From positions 1 to 33,082 of the forward strand of contig JAILOC010000162.1 of assembly GCA_024691045.1 (NCBI GenBank): a stretch of 33,082 nt of DNA. Reading direction: 5' to 3'. Origin of the DNA: Lachnospiraceae bacterium. Its GTDB lineage: Bacteria > Bacillota_A > Clostridia > Lachnospirales > Lachnospiraceae. The position numbers and the translations under genes were made by a program. How positions within the stretch are numbered: the first letter of the stretch is position 1; each line of letters opens with the position of its first letter. The notes under the pieces were generated by a model. That model was not told the DNA's origin. It saw only the letters and a list, made by a program, of their open reading frames with translations, and did no database searches. Shown here piece after piece: positions 24,070 through 31,052 of this stretch.

Positions 24070-25278
24070 ATGAACAAACAGATATTCAACACATTTTTGA
24101 TCAAATATGCGGAAATAGGCATCAAGGGCAACAACAGGTATCTTTTCGAGGATGCCCTTGTGGCTCATATCAATGCCGCCATGAAGACCCTTCCCGGAAG
24201 ATTCCTCACAAGGAAAACTCCCGGAAGGATCTATCTTGAATGCTCCGAGGACAAAAACGGAGCCTCCTTCGATTTCGATGAAGTGGTCGAAAAGCTTAAG
24301 CATATCTTCGGGATCGTCTACATCTGCCCGGTCATCGTATACAAGACCGAGGGGCAGGAGCAGCTCCGTGAACAGTCCGTAAGATACTGGAGCGACATGT
24401 ACGGCGAGACCGACAAAACATTCAAGGTCGTCTGCAGGAGAGGAAACAAGGGATATCCCCTCGATTCGATGGAGGTCGCAGCCGATCTCGGCGAAGCGAT
24501 CCTCGGTGCGTTTCCCTCCCTCAAGGTCGATGTCAGAAAGCCCGGCATCTTCCTTAACGTTGAGCTCAGGGACAAGACCTATATCTACTCGGAGTCCATT
24601 CCCGGCCCCGGCGGAATGCCGGTCGGGACCAACGGAAAAGGAATGCTCCTTCTTTCAGGCGGAATCGATTCACCCGTTGCGGGATATATGATCTCAAAGC
24701 GCGGTGTATCCCTCGATGCGGTATATTTCAACGCTCCGCCCTACACTTCGGAAAGAGCAAAGCAGAAGGTAGTGGATCTTGCGAAGATCATCTCCGCATA
24801 TACCGGTCCGATCAATCTCCACGTCATCAACTTTACCGATATACAGCTTGCCATCTATGAGAACTGCCCCCATGACGAGCTGACCATAATAATGCGCAGA
24901 TATATGATGAGGATCGCGGAATATCTGGCATACGAGAACGGATGCCACGGACTCGTTACCGGTGAGAGCGTGGGCCAGGTCGCATCACAGACCTTCGCCT
25001 CGCTCGTTTCAACCAATGAGGTCTGCACCCTTCCGGTGCTCAGACCCCTCATCGCATTCGATAAGCAGGAGATCGTCGAGATCTCCGAGAAGATCGGGAC
25101 CTACGAGACCTCGATCCTTCCTTATGAAGACTGCTGCACGATCTTCGTGGCTAAGCACCCCGTGACCAACCCGAGCAGGACCGTGATCCAGAAGCACGAA
25201 CATAAGCTCGACGACATCATTGAAGGGCTTCTTGCCAGGGCATACGAAACAGACGAGATCATCGAAATAGGAAAATAA
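24070..25278 (+). CDS. thiI: tRNA uridine 4-sulfurtransferase ThiI
   Basis: ThiI makes 4-thiouridine at position 8 of tRNA. The 402-residue product has an N-terminal ferredoxin-like domain (FNTFLIKYAEIGIKGNNRYLF), a THUMP domain (about 60-165), and a PP-loop ATPase domain with LLSGGIDSPVAGYMI, VTGESVGQVASQT and a C-terminal DCCTIFVAKHP. The rhodanese domain of the E. coli enzyme is absent, as in B. subtilis, where sulfur comes straight from a cysteine desulfurase. The ATG at 24070 gives the usual N-terminus; upstream ATGs at 24037 and 24061 lie before or inside the -10 box. No Shine-Dalgarno is visible before any of them. Confidence 0.95.
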   Translation: MNKQIFNTFLIKYAEIGIKGNNRYLFEDALVAHINAAMKTLPGRFLTRKTPGRIYLECSEDKNGASFDFDEVVEKLKHIFGIVYICPVIVYKTEGQEQLREQSVRYWSDMYGETDKTFKVVCRRGNKGYPLDSMEVAADLGEAILGAFPSLKVDVRKPGIFLNVELRDKTYIYSESIPGPGGMPVGTNGKGMLLLSGGIDSPVAGYMISKRGVSLDAVYFNAPPYTSERAKQKVVDLAKIISAYTGPINLHVINFTDIQLAIYENCPHDELTIIMRRYMMRIAEYLAYENGCHGLVTGESVGQVASQTFASLVSTNEVCTLPVLRPLIAFDKQEIVEISEKIGTYETSILPYEDCCTIFVAKHPVTNPSRTVIQKHEHKLDDIIEGLLARAYETDEIIEIGK

Positions 25279-25308
25279 AAAGACCGAAGGGTTTAACCTT
25301 CGGTCTTT
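25279..25308. terminator. Bidirectional terminator between thiI and the HPr-like gene
   Basis: A perfect 12-bp stem (25279-25290 with 25297-25308) with A-rich and T-rich ends lies between two convergent genes. Its left edge touches the thiI stop. Confidence 0.88.
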
Positions 25309-25324
25309 GAAGCAACGAGGCTGA

Positions 25325-25555
25325 TTATACCTGATACTGCTTAAGAACCTCGAGAACATCATCAGCTCCGCCCTCGGTGTGGATATTGAGGTCGATGGGC
25401 TTGGAAAGATCGAGGCTGAAGATACCCATGATGGACTTAGCGTCGATTACGTATCTTCCGGATACAAGATCGAAATCATATTCGAACTTGGTGATATCGT
25501 TTACAAAACTCTTTACCTTGTCAATAGAATTAAGAGAAATCTTTACTGTTTTCAT
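25325..25555 (-). CDS. HPr-like protein lacking the phosphorylatable histidine
   Basis: This 76-residue HPr-fold protein is monocistronic. The Ser-46 region is well kept as YVIDAKSIMGIFSLDLSKPIDL (Ser41 here). The usual GIHARPA loop with His15 is missing and shortened (LNSIDKVKSFVNDI), so PEP/Enzyme I-dependent phosphorylation is not possible. This recalls Crh of B. subtilis, which also lacks His15 and works only through Ser46 phosphorylation by HPr kinase in carbon catabolite control. AAGGAGGTAA lies about eight bases before the ATG and the promoter is near consensus, so strong expression is likely. Confidence 0.88.
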   Translation of the reverse strand: MKTVKISLNSIDKVKSFVNDITKFEYDFDLVSGRYVIDAKSIMGIFSLDLSKPIDLNIHTEGGADDVLEVLKQYQV

Positions 25556-25612
25556 TTGAGTTACCTCCTTATTTCTCTGAAATTTTTCTTTTTTCCTCGT
25601 TGCTACGGTGTA

Positions 25613-25641
25613 ATAGTAATTGACTGTTAATGGATTGTCAA
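25613..25641 (-). promoter_or_regulatory. Strong sigma-A promoter of the HPr-like gene
   Basis: A perfect TTGACA (minus strand, 25636-25641), a 17-base spacer and TACTAT (25613-25618). The leader is about 50 bases and ends in a consensus AAGGAGG site. Confidence 0.85.
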
Positions 25642-25674
25642 GCCTGACGGCCCCTTAAAGAGAACCAAACTTTT

Positions 25675-27027
25675 ATGAGAAAAATGCCCAAAACTATAGC
25701 ATTCCACAACCTCGGCTGTAAGGTGAATGCTTATGAAACCGAAATAATGCTTCAAACTGCACAATTGGCAGGATATAAAATTGTGCAGTTTTCACAGATT
25801 TCGGACATATATGTTATCAATACTTGCACGGTCACAAATATCGCCGACAGAAAAAGCAGGCAGATGCTCCACCGTGCGAAGAAGCTTAACCCGGATGCGA
25901 TCGTCGTTGCGGTCGGATGCTATGTCCAGACCGGAAGCGACGCCCTTTTGAAGGATCCCCTTGTCGACATCTGTATCGGCAACAACCACAAGGCGGAGCT
26001 GATACCCATCATTGAGGACTACGCCGGGAACCGCATCGAAAAGAAGATCGTAATGGATGATCTCGGAATCCCCGCCTCCTACGAGTATATGACTCTGGAG
26101 ACCATGACCGACCGAGTCCGCACCTTTGTCAAGATCCAGGACGGCTGTAACCAGTTCTGCACCTACTGTGCCATACCACTTGCAAGGGGCAGGGTCCGGT
26201 CAAGGAAGGAAGATGACATTTGCGAAGAGATCCGCGGCCTGATTGAAAAGGGATGCTCCGAGATAGTACTTACGGGAATCCATGTCGGATCATACGGCAT
26301 CGACCTGGATGAAAACGGAAGCATTTCGGGAGATTACGGCGGAAAGAGCAGGCTCATAGATCTGGTCGAAGAGATTGCGAAGATCCCCGGACTTGAGCGG
26401 ATCCGTCTCAGCTCGGTCGAACCCAGGATCATCACGGAAGAAAACGCGGAGCGGCTTTCGAAGATCAAAACCTTATGTCCGCACTTCCACCTCTCACTCC
26501 AGAGCGGCTGCGACGCAACTCTTAAAAGAATGAACAGGCACTACAGCACAGATGAATACTGCCAAAGCGTTCTCAGCCTCAGGAAATACTTCGACGATCC
26601 CGCGATAACCACGGATGTCATCGCAGGCTTCCCCGGAGAGACCGATGAGGAATTCGAAGAGACCCTCGCCTTTGTTAAGAAGGTCGGCTTTGCGGATATG
26701 CATATATTCAAGTTTTCACCGAGAAAGAATACCAAAGCCGCATCAATGTCCGGCAGGGTTCCGGAAGAGGTCAAGACCGAAAGAAGCCAGAGGCTCATAG
26801 ATACGCAGATCGAAATGACCCGCGAATACATGAAGCGCCATATCGGCAGGACCGAGACAGTGCTGATCGAAGAACAGCAGATCATCTTCGGAAAGAAATA
26901 CATGACCGGTCATACGCCCGACTATATTATGACAGCAGTGTCAGACACTTCTCTGTCGCCCGGAGATACGGTTGACCTCAAACTCACCGGAATACTTACC
27001 GAGGAGATAATGTCGGCTGAAAAGTAG
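25675..27027 (+). CDS. mtaB: tRNA t6A37 methylthiotransferase MtaB
   Basis: This radical-SAM enzyme turns t6A into ms2t6A at tRNA position 37. The 450-residue protein has an N-terminal UPF0004 domain with Cys15 (NLGCKVN), Cys51 (NTCTVTN) and Cys82 (VGCYVQ) for one 4Fe-4S cluster. The radical SAM CX3CX2C is CNQFCTYC (Cys158, Cys162, Cys165), and a C-terminal TRAM domain starts around residue 385. ATGs at 25675 and 25684 are both possible, with only a weak AAAGAGAA upstream. A perfect 13-bp inverted repeat lies inside the gene at 25754-25791, and a palindromic repeat begins two bases after the stop codon. Confidence 0.95.
   Translation: MRKMPKTIAFHNLGCKVNAYETEIMLQTAQLAGYKIVQFSQISDIYVINTCTVTNIADRKSRQMLHRAKKLNPDAIVVAVGCYVQTGSDALLKDPLVDICIGNNHKAELIPIIEDYAGNRIEKKIVMDDLGIPASYEYMTLETMTDRVRTFVKIQDGCNQFCTYCAIPLARGRVRSRKEDDICEEIRGLIEKGCSEIVLTGIHVGSYGIDLDENGSISGDYGGKSRLIDLVEEIAKIPGLERIRLSSVEPRIITEENAERLSKIKTLCPHFHLSLQSGCDATLKRMNRHYSTDEYCQSVLSLRKYFDDPAITTDVIAGFPGETDEEFEETLAFVKKVGFADMHIFKFSPRKNTKAASMSGRVPEEVKTERSQRLIDTQIEMTREYMKRHIGRTETVLIEEQQIIFGKKYMTGHTPDYIMTAVSDTSLSPGDTVDLKLTGILTEEIMSAEK
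25754..25791 (+). repeat. Perfect 13-bp inverted repeat within the 5' part of mtaB
   Basis: AAACTGCACAATT (25754-25766) and AATTGTGCAGTTT (25779-25791) are exact reverse complements around a 12-base loop. They encode ordinary residues (around LQTAQLAGYKIVQFS). A perfect stem this long in coding DNA is unexpected; it may be a regulatory hairpin or protein-binding site. Confidence 0.7.
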
Positions 27028-27028
27028 A

Positions 27029-27057
27029 GAAAACAGCAGAACCGTCCCGCTGTTTTC
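27029..27057. repeat. Palindromic dispersed element, copy B (after mtaB)
   Basis: GAAAACAGC (27029-27037) and GCTGTTTTC (27049-27057) form a perfect 9-bp stem around an 11-base loop. On the minus strand the core GGGACGGTTCTGCTG matches copy A at 10505-10533 except for one base in the core. It begins two bases after the mtaB stop, without a T-run, and is followed by a separate intrinsic terminator. Confidence 0.75.
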
Positions 27058-27069
27058 CGATAGAACATA

Positions 27070-27103
27070 AAAAACGTAAGCAGCTTTTGCCGCTTACGTT
27101 TTC
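27070..27103. terminator. Bidirectional terminator between mtaB and GH10 xylanase
   Basis: An 11-bp stem (AAAACGTAAGC, 27071-27081, with GCTTACGTTTT, 27092-27102) with a ten-base loop and A/T-rich flanks lies between convergent genes. Confidence 0.85.
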
Positions 27104-27120
27104 TTTTATCGTGATATCTC

Positions 27121-28326
27121 TTATCCGAGTGTGAACTTCTGAGTGTTTCCGCCGGCGGTAGCTTCGTACTCGCCCTTGAAGCCGGTGACCTCCGCGAAGC
27201 CCTCTGCATCGGTATGGACCGTGTAATCCGTGGTCCACTCTTCCTTTATCATCTTCTTAAGCTCCGTGTATGCGGGCTTGATGCTTCCGTCCTTCCTTAC
27301 AAGGCCGCTGGGAGCACCGAGCCATGCTCCGTCCGCAAAATCCCATCCGGTAACAGCCTCTACAAGAGGATGGTCGAAGAGGATCTCCATCATCTCCCTC
27401 CATTCCTTCCTCTGCCTCTCCTCACCCTCAGGTGTGGTGGGCCAGACCTCAGGCTGGTAATCATTGAGATCCACGATCTCGGGAGGCATGAGTTCTCCGG
27501 AGATCAGGGTATTTTCGGTAAAGTGGAGAGGAAGTCCGAAGAATGAGAATCTGTCCAGAATGTCCTCAAGCTTTTCTTTTCCCATATAGCCCTGATGCTG
27601 GTGCGTCTGAATACCGATCGCGGAGATGGGAACCCCAGCATTGAGAAGTCCGTCGATAAGGATCCTGTAGCTTTCGGAAAGGTTGAAATCGTTGATGAGG
27701 AGTGTTGCATCGGGATTTGCTGATTTGGCCGCATCGAAGACTTCCTTTACCAGCTTTATTCTACCGAGATCCTTGCAGATTCTTGTGACAGCATTGTCAT
27801 ATCTGTCGTAAACCTGCATGATGACAACCTCGTTGATGACATCCCACACGTCGACGACGCCCTTGAAGGCGGTGACGTCACGGTTGATACGATCAAGCTG
27901 CTTGCTGAGGATCGTGGCATTGTCATACTTCATGAGCCAGTCGGCGCATACGGTGTGCCAGCAAAGGGGATGGCCTTTAAGCTTTACGCCCTTGCCTGTA
28001 TAGTACCTCGCACTTCTCATCATGGGCTCAAAATTGGTCTTGCCCTCTTCGTGCTCGTAGCCGCCCCAGTAAAAGTGCATGGTTCCGTAATTGACAAGAT
28101 CCAGCCATTCGCGGATTTTTGTCATCTGGACGGCAGTCTGCTCATCGGGAGCCTGTCCGCCGTTTAATACCTCATCGGGAGGAAGGAAATCGTAAGCTCC
28201 GATACCGAAGAGGAATTTGTGGTTCTTAAGCTTTACGTTTACATCAGCATCCTTAAGGGGTGCTCCGTTATTATCGGTAAATCTGATCCTCGCGGTAGCT
28301 TTTCTGTGTGCATACTTTTCTGCCAT
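27121..28326 (-). CDS. Cytosolic GH10 endo-1,4-beta-xylanase (oligoxylan-degrading type)
   Basis: This 401-residue glycoside hydrolase family 10 enzyme has an N-terminal beta domain (about 8-40, ARIRFTDNNGAPLKDADVNV) before the TIM barrel (about 55-355). Motifs are MHFYWGGYE, KGHPLCWHT, WDVINEVV with acid/base Glu166, and LHFTEN with nucleophile Glu271, plus TGWDFADGAWLGAPSGL near the end. A short beta-rich tail follows (about 370-401). It has no signal peptide or membrane helix, so it should act inside the cell on imported xylo-oligosaccharides, as known for an oligoxylanase of Butyrivibrio. AAGGAGA lies six bases before the ATG. No sugar transporter or xylosidase is adjacent. Confidence 0.92.
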   Translation of the reverse strand: MAEKYAHRKATARIRFTDNNGAPLKDADVNVKLKNHKFLFGIGAYDFLPPDEVLNGGQAPDEQTAVQMTKIREWLDLVNYGTMHFYWGGYEHEEGKTNFEPMMRSARYYTGKGVKLKGHPLCWHTVCADWLMKYDNATILSKQLDRINRDVTAFKGVVDVWDVINEVVIMQVYDRYDNAVTRICKDLGRIKLVKEVFDAAKSANPDATLLINDFNLSESYRILIDGLLNAGVPISAIGIQTHQHQGYMGKEKLEDILDRFSFFGLPLHFTENTLISGELMPPEIVDLNDYQPEVWPTTPEGEERQRKEWREMMEILFDHPLVEAVTGWDFADGAWLGAPSGLVRKDGSIKPAYTELKKMIKEEWTTDYTVHTDAEGFAEVTGFKGEYEATAGGNTQKFTLG

Positions 28327-28337
28327 GATATTTCTCC

Positions 28338-28439
28338 TTATTTATCAGATGATATTCCTCCGGATCCGGAGCCGTCTTTCTTTTCCGCAAGGATGGGCCT
28401 TGCAACCCGCACGTTAAATAATTCTATCAAAGGTCCCAT
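28338..28439 (-). CDS. Possible 33-residue small protein upstream of the xylanase gene
   Basis: An open frame starts MGPLIELFNVRVARPI, goes on to a Lys/Asp then Gly/Ser-rich end (DGSGSGGISSDK) and stops at TAA (28338-28340). That TAA is the start of the TAAGGAG site of the GH10 gene, the usual layout of adjacent operon genes. The frame is open further upstream (in-frame GTG at 28463) until a TGA. No SD serves the ATG at 28439. It may be a real small protein, a leader peptide or the remnant of a lost gene; I do not recognise it. Confidence 0.35.
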   Translation of the reverse strand: MGPLIELFNVRVARPILAEKKDGSGSGGISSDK

Positions 28440-28545
28440 GAAGGACTGGAAGGGATCCACTCCCAGGGCAGCGATCTTGAAATGATGATATCACAGTATT
28501 ATTCTCAAACTATGCGATTATTTGCTGAGTTTTCCACCGATTTTT

Positions 28546-28574
28546 GTCATAGTGCGTGACAAACATCCGGTCAA
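28546..28574 (-). promoter_or_regulatory. Possible promoter of the xylanase unit
   Basis: TTGACC (minus strand, 28569-28574), a 17-base spacer and TATGAC (28546-28551) would give a leader of about 210 bases before the GH10 gene. The -10 box is poor. Confidence 0.3.
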
Positions 28575-28585
28575 AACGGCGCAGG

Positions 28586-29761
28586 CTACTTCCTGGTAAA
28601 TCTTCTGAGCATGGGTACGATCTCACTCAGAGCCTTCAGCGTCTCATCGATCTCTTCACGCGTAGTGAGCACGGACATCGATATCCTTACCGTCGATTCG
28701 AGAAGTCCCTTATCAAGTCCTATCGAAGTGAGGGTTGCCGAAGGGGTCCTCTTATGTGTCGAACAGGCACTTCCCGCCGATACATATATGCCTTTGTCCT
28801 CGAGGGAGTGAAGCAGGACCTCCGCCCTTACATCCTTTACGGATACCGAGATGATGTGGGGGGCCGTACCTTCCGCTCCGGCAGGTCCCTCCGCCGTAAG
28901 TCCGTTTATGCTTATGCCGTCTGTCTTCAGGGCATTTTCAATAAAGTACTTCTTCAGCTCATAAAGCTTTGCGGTATCTACGTCCAGCTTTTCGTAAAGC
29001 ATCTTCGCGGCAAGTGCCATTCCCGATATTCCCGGAACATTTTCGGTACCCGAGCGGATACCTCTCTGCTGTCCGCCCCCGTATACGGGAGAAACGATAC
29101 GCACACCGTCCCCTATGTACAAAAGCCCGCAGCCCTTGGGTCCGTGAATCTTGTGCGAGCTTGCACTGAGCAGGTCTATCTTCATTCGGGACGGGGTGAT
29201 ACGCGCCTTTCCGAAGCCCTGAACCGCATCAACATGGAAAAGACACTCGGGACATTTTTCCTTGATCAGCTTACCGGCTTCCTCAATCGGCTGCAGGGAT
29301 CCTATCTCGTTGTTGGTATGCATGATCGAGACAAGAACGGTACCCTCAGTAAGAGACTCCGAAAGTTCATCAAGGGATATCCTTCCGTTTGCACCGGTTC
29401 CCAGGTATGAAACCTCGAAACCTTCATCCTCAAGGTGCTTTACCGTGTTCATGACGGCGGGGTGCTCGATCTTCGTCGTAATGATATGCTTTCCCCTTCT
29501 TTCGAGAGCCTTCGCCGCTCCCAAAATGGCAATATTATCGGACTCGGTGCCGCCGGATGTGTAAAATATGTTCTTTTCCGTGCATCCAAGGATACCCGAG
29601 AGTATATTCGTGCTCTCCTTCAGACGGCCTTCCGCCACCACTCCCATATGGTGCATGCTGGAGGGGTTGCCGTAATCTTCCTCCATAACCCGGGATATCA
29701 GATCTATGACCTCGGGAAAAGCCTTTGTTGTTGCCGAATTATCGAGATATATTTCTTTCAT
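28586..29761 (-). CDS. Cysteine desulfurase (NifS/IscS family)
   Basis: This PLP enzyme of 391 residues takes sulfur from cysteine for tRNA thiolation or Fe-S clusters. It shows the family start IYLDNSATTKAFPEV, TSGGTESDN, the His of KIEHPAV, VDAVQGFGK, the PLP Lys204 in SSHKIHGPKG, GGGQQRGIRSGTEN, and the persulfide Cys333 in SAGSACSTHKR. No iscU-like scaffold is next to it. In many Firmicutes a nifS-type gene sits beside thiI; here thiI is about 3.3 kb away on the other strand and could be its client. It is divergent from the pilT-like gene with only a GGTGA-like site before the ATG. Confidence 0.93.
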   Translation of the reverse strand: MKEIYLDNSATTKAFPEVIDLISRVMEEDYGNPSSMHHMGVVAEGRLKESTNILSGILGCTEKNIFYTSGGTESDNIAILGAAKALERRGKHIITTKIEHPAVMNTVKHLEDEGFEVSYLGTGANGRISLDELSESLTEGTVLVSIMHTNNEIGSLQPIEEAGKLIKEKCPECLFHVDAVQGFGKARITPSRMKIDLLSASSHKIHGPKGCGLLYIGDGVRIVSPVYGGGQQRGIRSGTENVPGISGMALAAKMLYEKLDVDTAKLYELKKYFIENALKTDGISINGLTAEGPAGAEGTAPHIISVSVKDVRAEVLLHSLEDKGIYVSAGSACSTHKRTPSATLTSIGLDKGLLESTVRISMSVLTTREEIDETLKALSEIVPMLRRFTRK

Positions 29762-29788
29762 TTTTTGATAGTCACCGCAGATTTGTTC

Positions 29789-29825
29789 TGTTATAATACA
29801 AAATGTGCATTAAGCGAAGGCTTAA
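29789..29825. promoter_or_regulatory. Overlapping divergent -10 boxes and an inverted repeat between nifS-like and pilT-like genes
   Basis: On the plus strand TG-T-TATAAT (29789-29797) is an extended -10; on the minus strand TATTAT (29793-29798) and TATAAC (29790-29795) overlap it. Next to these, TTAAGC-GAAG-GCTTAA (29810-29825) is a perfect inverted repeat, with a related CTTAAC at 29831-29836. It may be an operator for both genes; this is inference. Confidence 0.4.
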
Positions 29826-29831
29826 CGTCAC

Positions 29832-29859
29832 TTAACAACAATTATACTTCAAATATGAT
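29832..29859 (+). promoter_or_regulatory. Sigma-A promoter of the pilT-like gene
   Basis: TTAACA (29832-29837), a 16-base spacer and TATGAT (29854-29859). The transcript would start near 29866, giving a leader of about 55 bases with AGGGGAGG at 29905-29912. Confidence 0.6.
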
Positions 29860-29921
29860 ACATCAAGTAAGGTGCATCGTCCAACGTGGGTTTGAAGTCG
29901 TGTCAGGGGAGGATTACACGA

Positions 29922-30977
29922 ATGGTTTACAAAGATTTCAGGGAGTTGATGGAATATGCTAAGGCAAACAACTGCTCCGATATCCACATCACCGTCGGTA
30001 CAAACATTGCAATCCGCAGATATGGCGAACTCAAGATTCTTGAGCCCGCACCTACCGCAGAAGAATCCAGGAACATGATCTATTCGTTCCTTGAGCAGGA
30101 TCAGGTTGAAAGAGTATCCGGCGGAATGGACCTCGATGCCGGCGTTATGCTCTGGGACGGAACCAGAATCAGAGCCAACATCTATCATCAGAGAAATAAC
30201 CTTGCGGCAAGTATCCGTATTCTCAATCAGACAGTTCCTTCTTTTGAAGAGCTCCTTCTCCCTACTGTATGTAAGGACCTTGCAGAAATGCCCAGAGGAC
30301 TCGTTCTCGTAACCGGCCCTACCGGTTCAGGTAAATCCACCACCCTCGCATCAATGGTCGATTACATCAACAGAACCACTTCAAGACACGTACTCACCAT
30401 AGAAGACCCCATCGAGTATGTTTATCCCCACGACAAAGCAATGATCCACCAGAGAGAAGTCGGAAAGGACGTTCCCTCTTTCGCAACGGCACTCCGTTCC
30501 GCACTCCGTGAAGATCCCGATATCATCCTCGTAGGAGAAATGCGTGACTATGAGACCATCTCCGCAGCTATCACCGCAGCTGAGACCGGACATCTCGTTC
30601 TTTCAACACTCCATACAACAAGTGCCGCACAGACAGTAGAAAGAATCATCGACGCAACTCCTCTTGACGGACAGGATCAGATCAGAACCCAGTTCTCCAA
30701 CGTTATCAGAGGCGTTATCACCCAGACACTCGTTCCTACCGCAGATATGGACGGCCGTGTGGTTGCAACCGAGATCATGCTCGGTACTCCCGCTATCGGA
30801 AACCTCATCCGTGATAAGAAGACCATTCAGATCCCTTCACTTATCCAGGCAGGACGCAATTCGGGAATGCATCTTCTCAACGACGATCTCGCTTCCCTCG
30901 TCGGACGCGGAAGGATCACCAAGGAAGATGCTATGTGGGTTAGTAACGATCCCACCGCACTCGACAAAATGTGCTAA
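29922..30977 (+). CDS. PilT-type twitching/retraction ATPase
   Basis: This hexameric ATPase-type protein of 351 residues resembles type IV pilus retraction motors. It has an N-terminal PAS-like domain (to about 100, CSDIHITVGTNIAIR), Walker A TGPTGSGKST, the Asp box LTIEDPIEY, Walker B DPDIILVGEMRD, the His box TAAETGHLVLSTLHT, and the PilT-type C-terminal segment GNLIRDKKTIQIPSLIQAGR. No tetracysteine zinc motif as in PilB is seen. The start at 29922 is set by AGGGGAGG (29905-29912), nine bases upstream; the upstream ATG at 29886 has none. No pilin, pilB or pilC genes adjoin it, and it has its own promoter and terminator. Confidence 0.93.
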   Translation: MVYKDFRELMEYAKANNCSDIHITVGTNIAIRRYGELKILEPAPTAEESRNMIYSFLEQDQVERVSGGMDLDAGVMLWDGTRIRANIYHQRNNLAASIRILNQTVPSFEELLLPTVCKDLAEMPRGLVLVTGPTGSGKSTTLASMVDYINRTTSRHVLTIEDPIEYVYPHDKAMIHQREVGKDVPSFATALRSALREDPDIILVGEMRDYETISAAITAAETGHLVLSTLHTTSAAQTVERIIDATPLDGQDQIRTQFSNVIRGVITQTLVPTADMDGRVVATEIMLGTPAIGNLIRDKKTIQIPSLIQAGRNSGMHLLNDDLASLVGRGRITKEDAMWVSNDPTALDKMC

Positions 30978-30991
30978 GATCACATATAACG

Positions 30992-31025
30992 AAAGCGGGA
31001 CATCATCAGATGTCCCGCTTTTTTG
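30992..31025 (+). terminator. Terminator of the pilT-like gene
   Basis: A perfect 13-bp stem (30992-31004 with 31009-31021) with a four-base loop runs into a T-run (31019-31024). It also separates the convergent DUF3021 unit. Confidence 0.92.
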
Positions 31026-31052
31026 TCCGCATAAGTTCTCGATGCATCCTGA

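Noticed and set aside
28556..29410. Plus-strand ORF of 284 residues opposite the cysteine desulfurase
   Set aside because: Shadow frame; the desulfurase on the other strand has all catalytic motifs.
29860..29921. c-di-GMP riboswitch before the pilT-like gene
   Set aside because: The leader is about 55 bases and lacks the conserved core, so it is too short for the known class.
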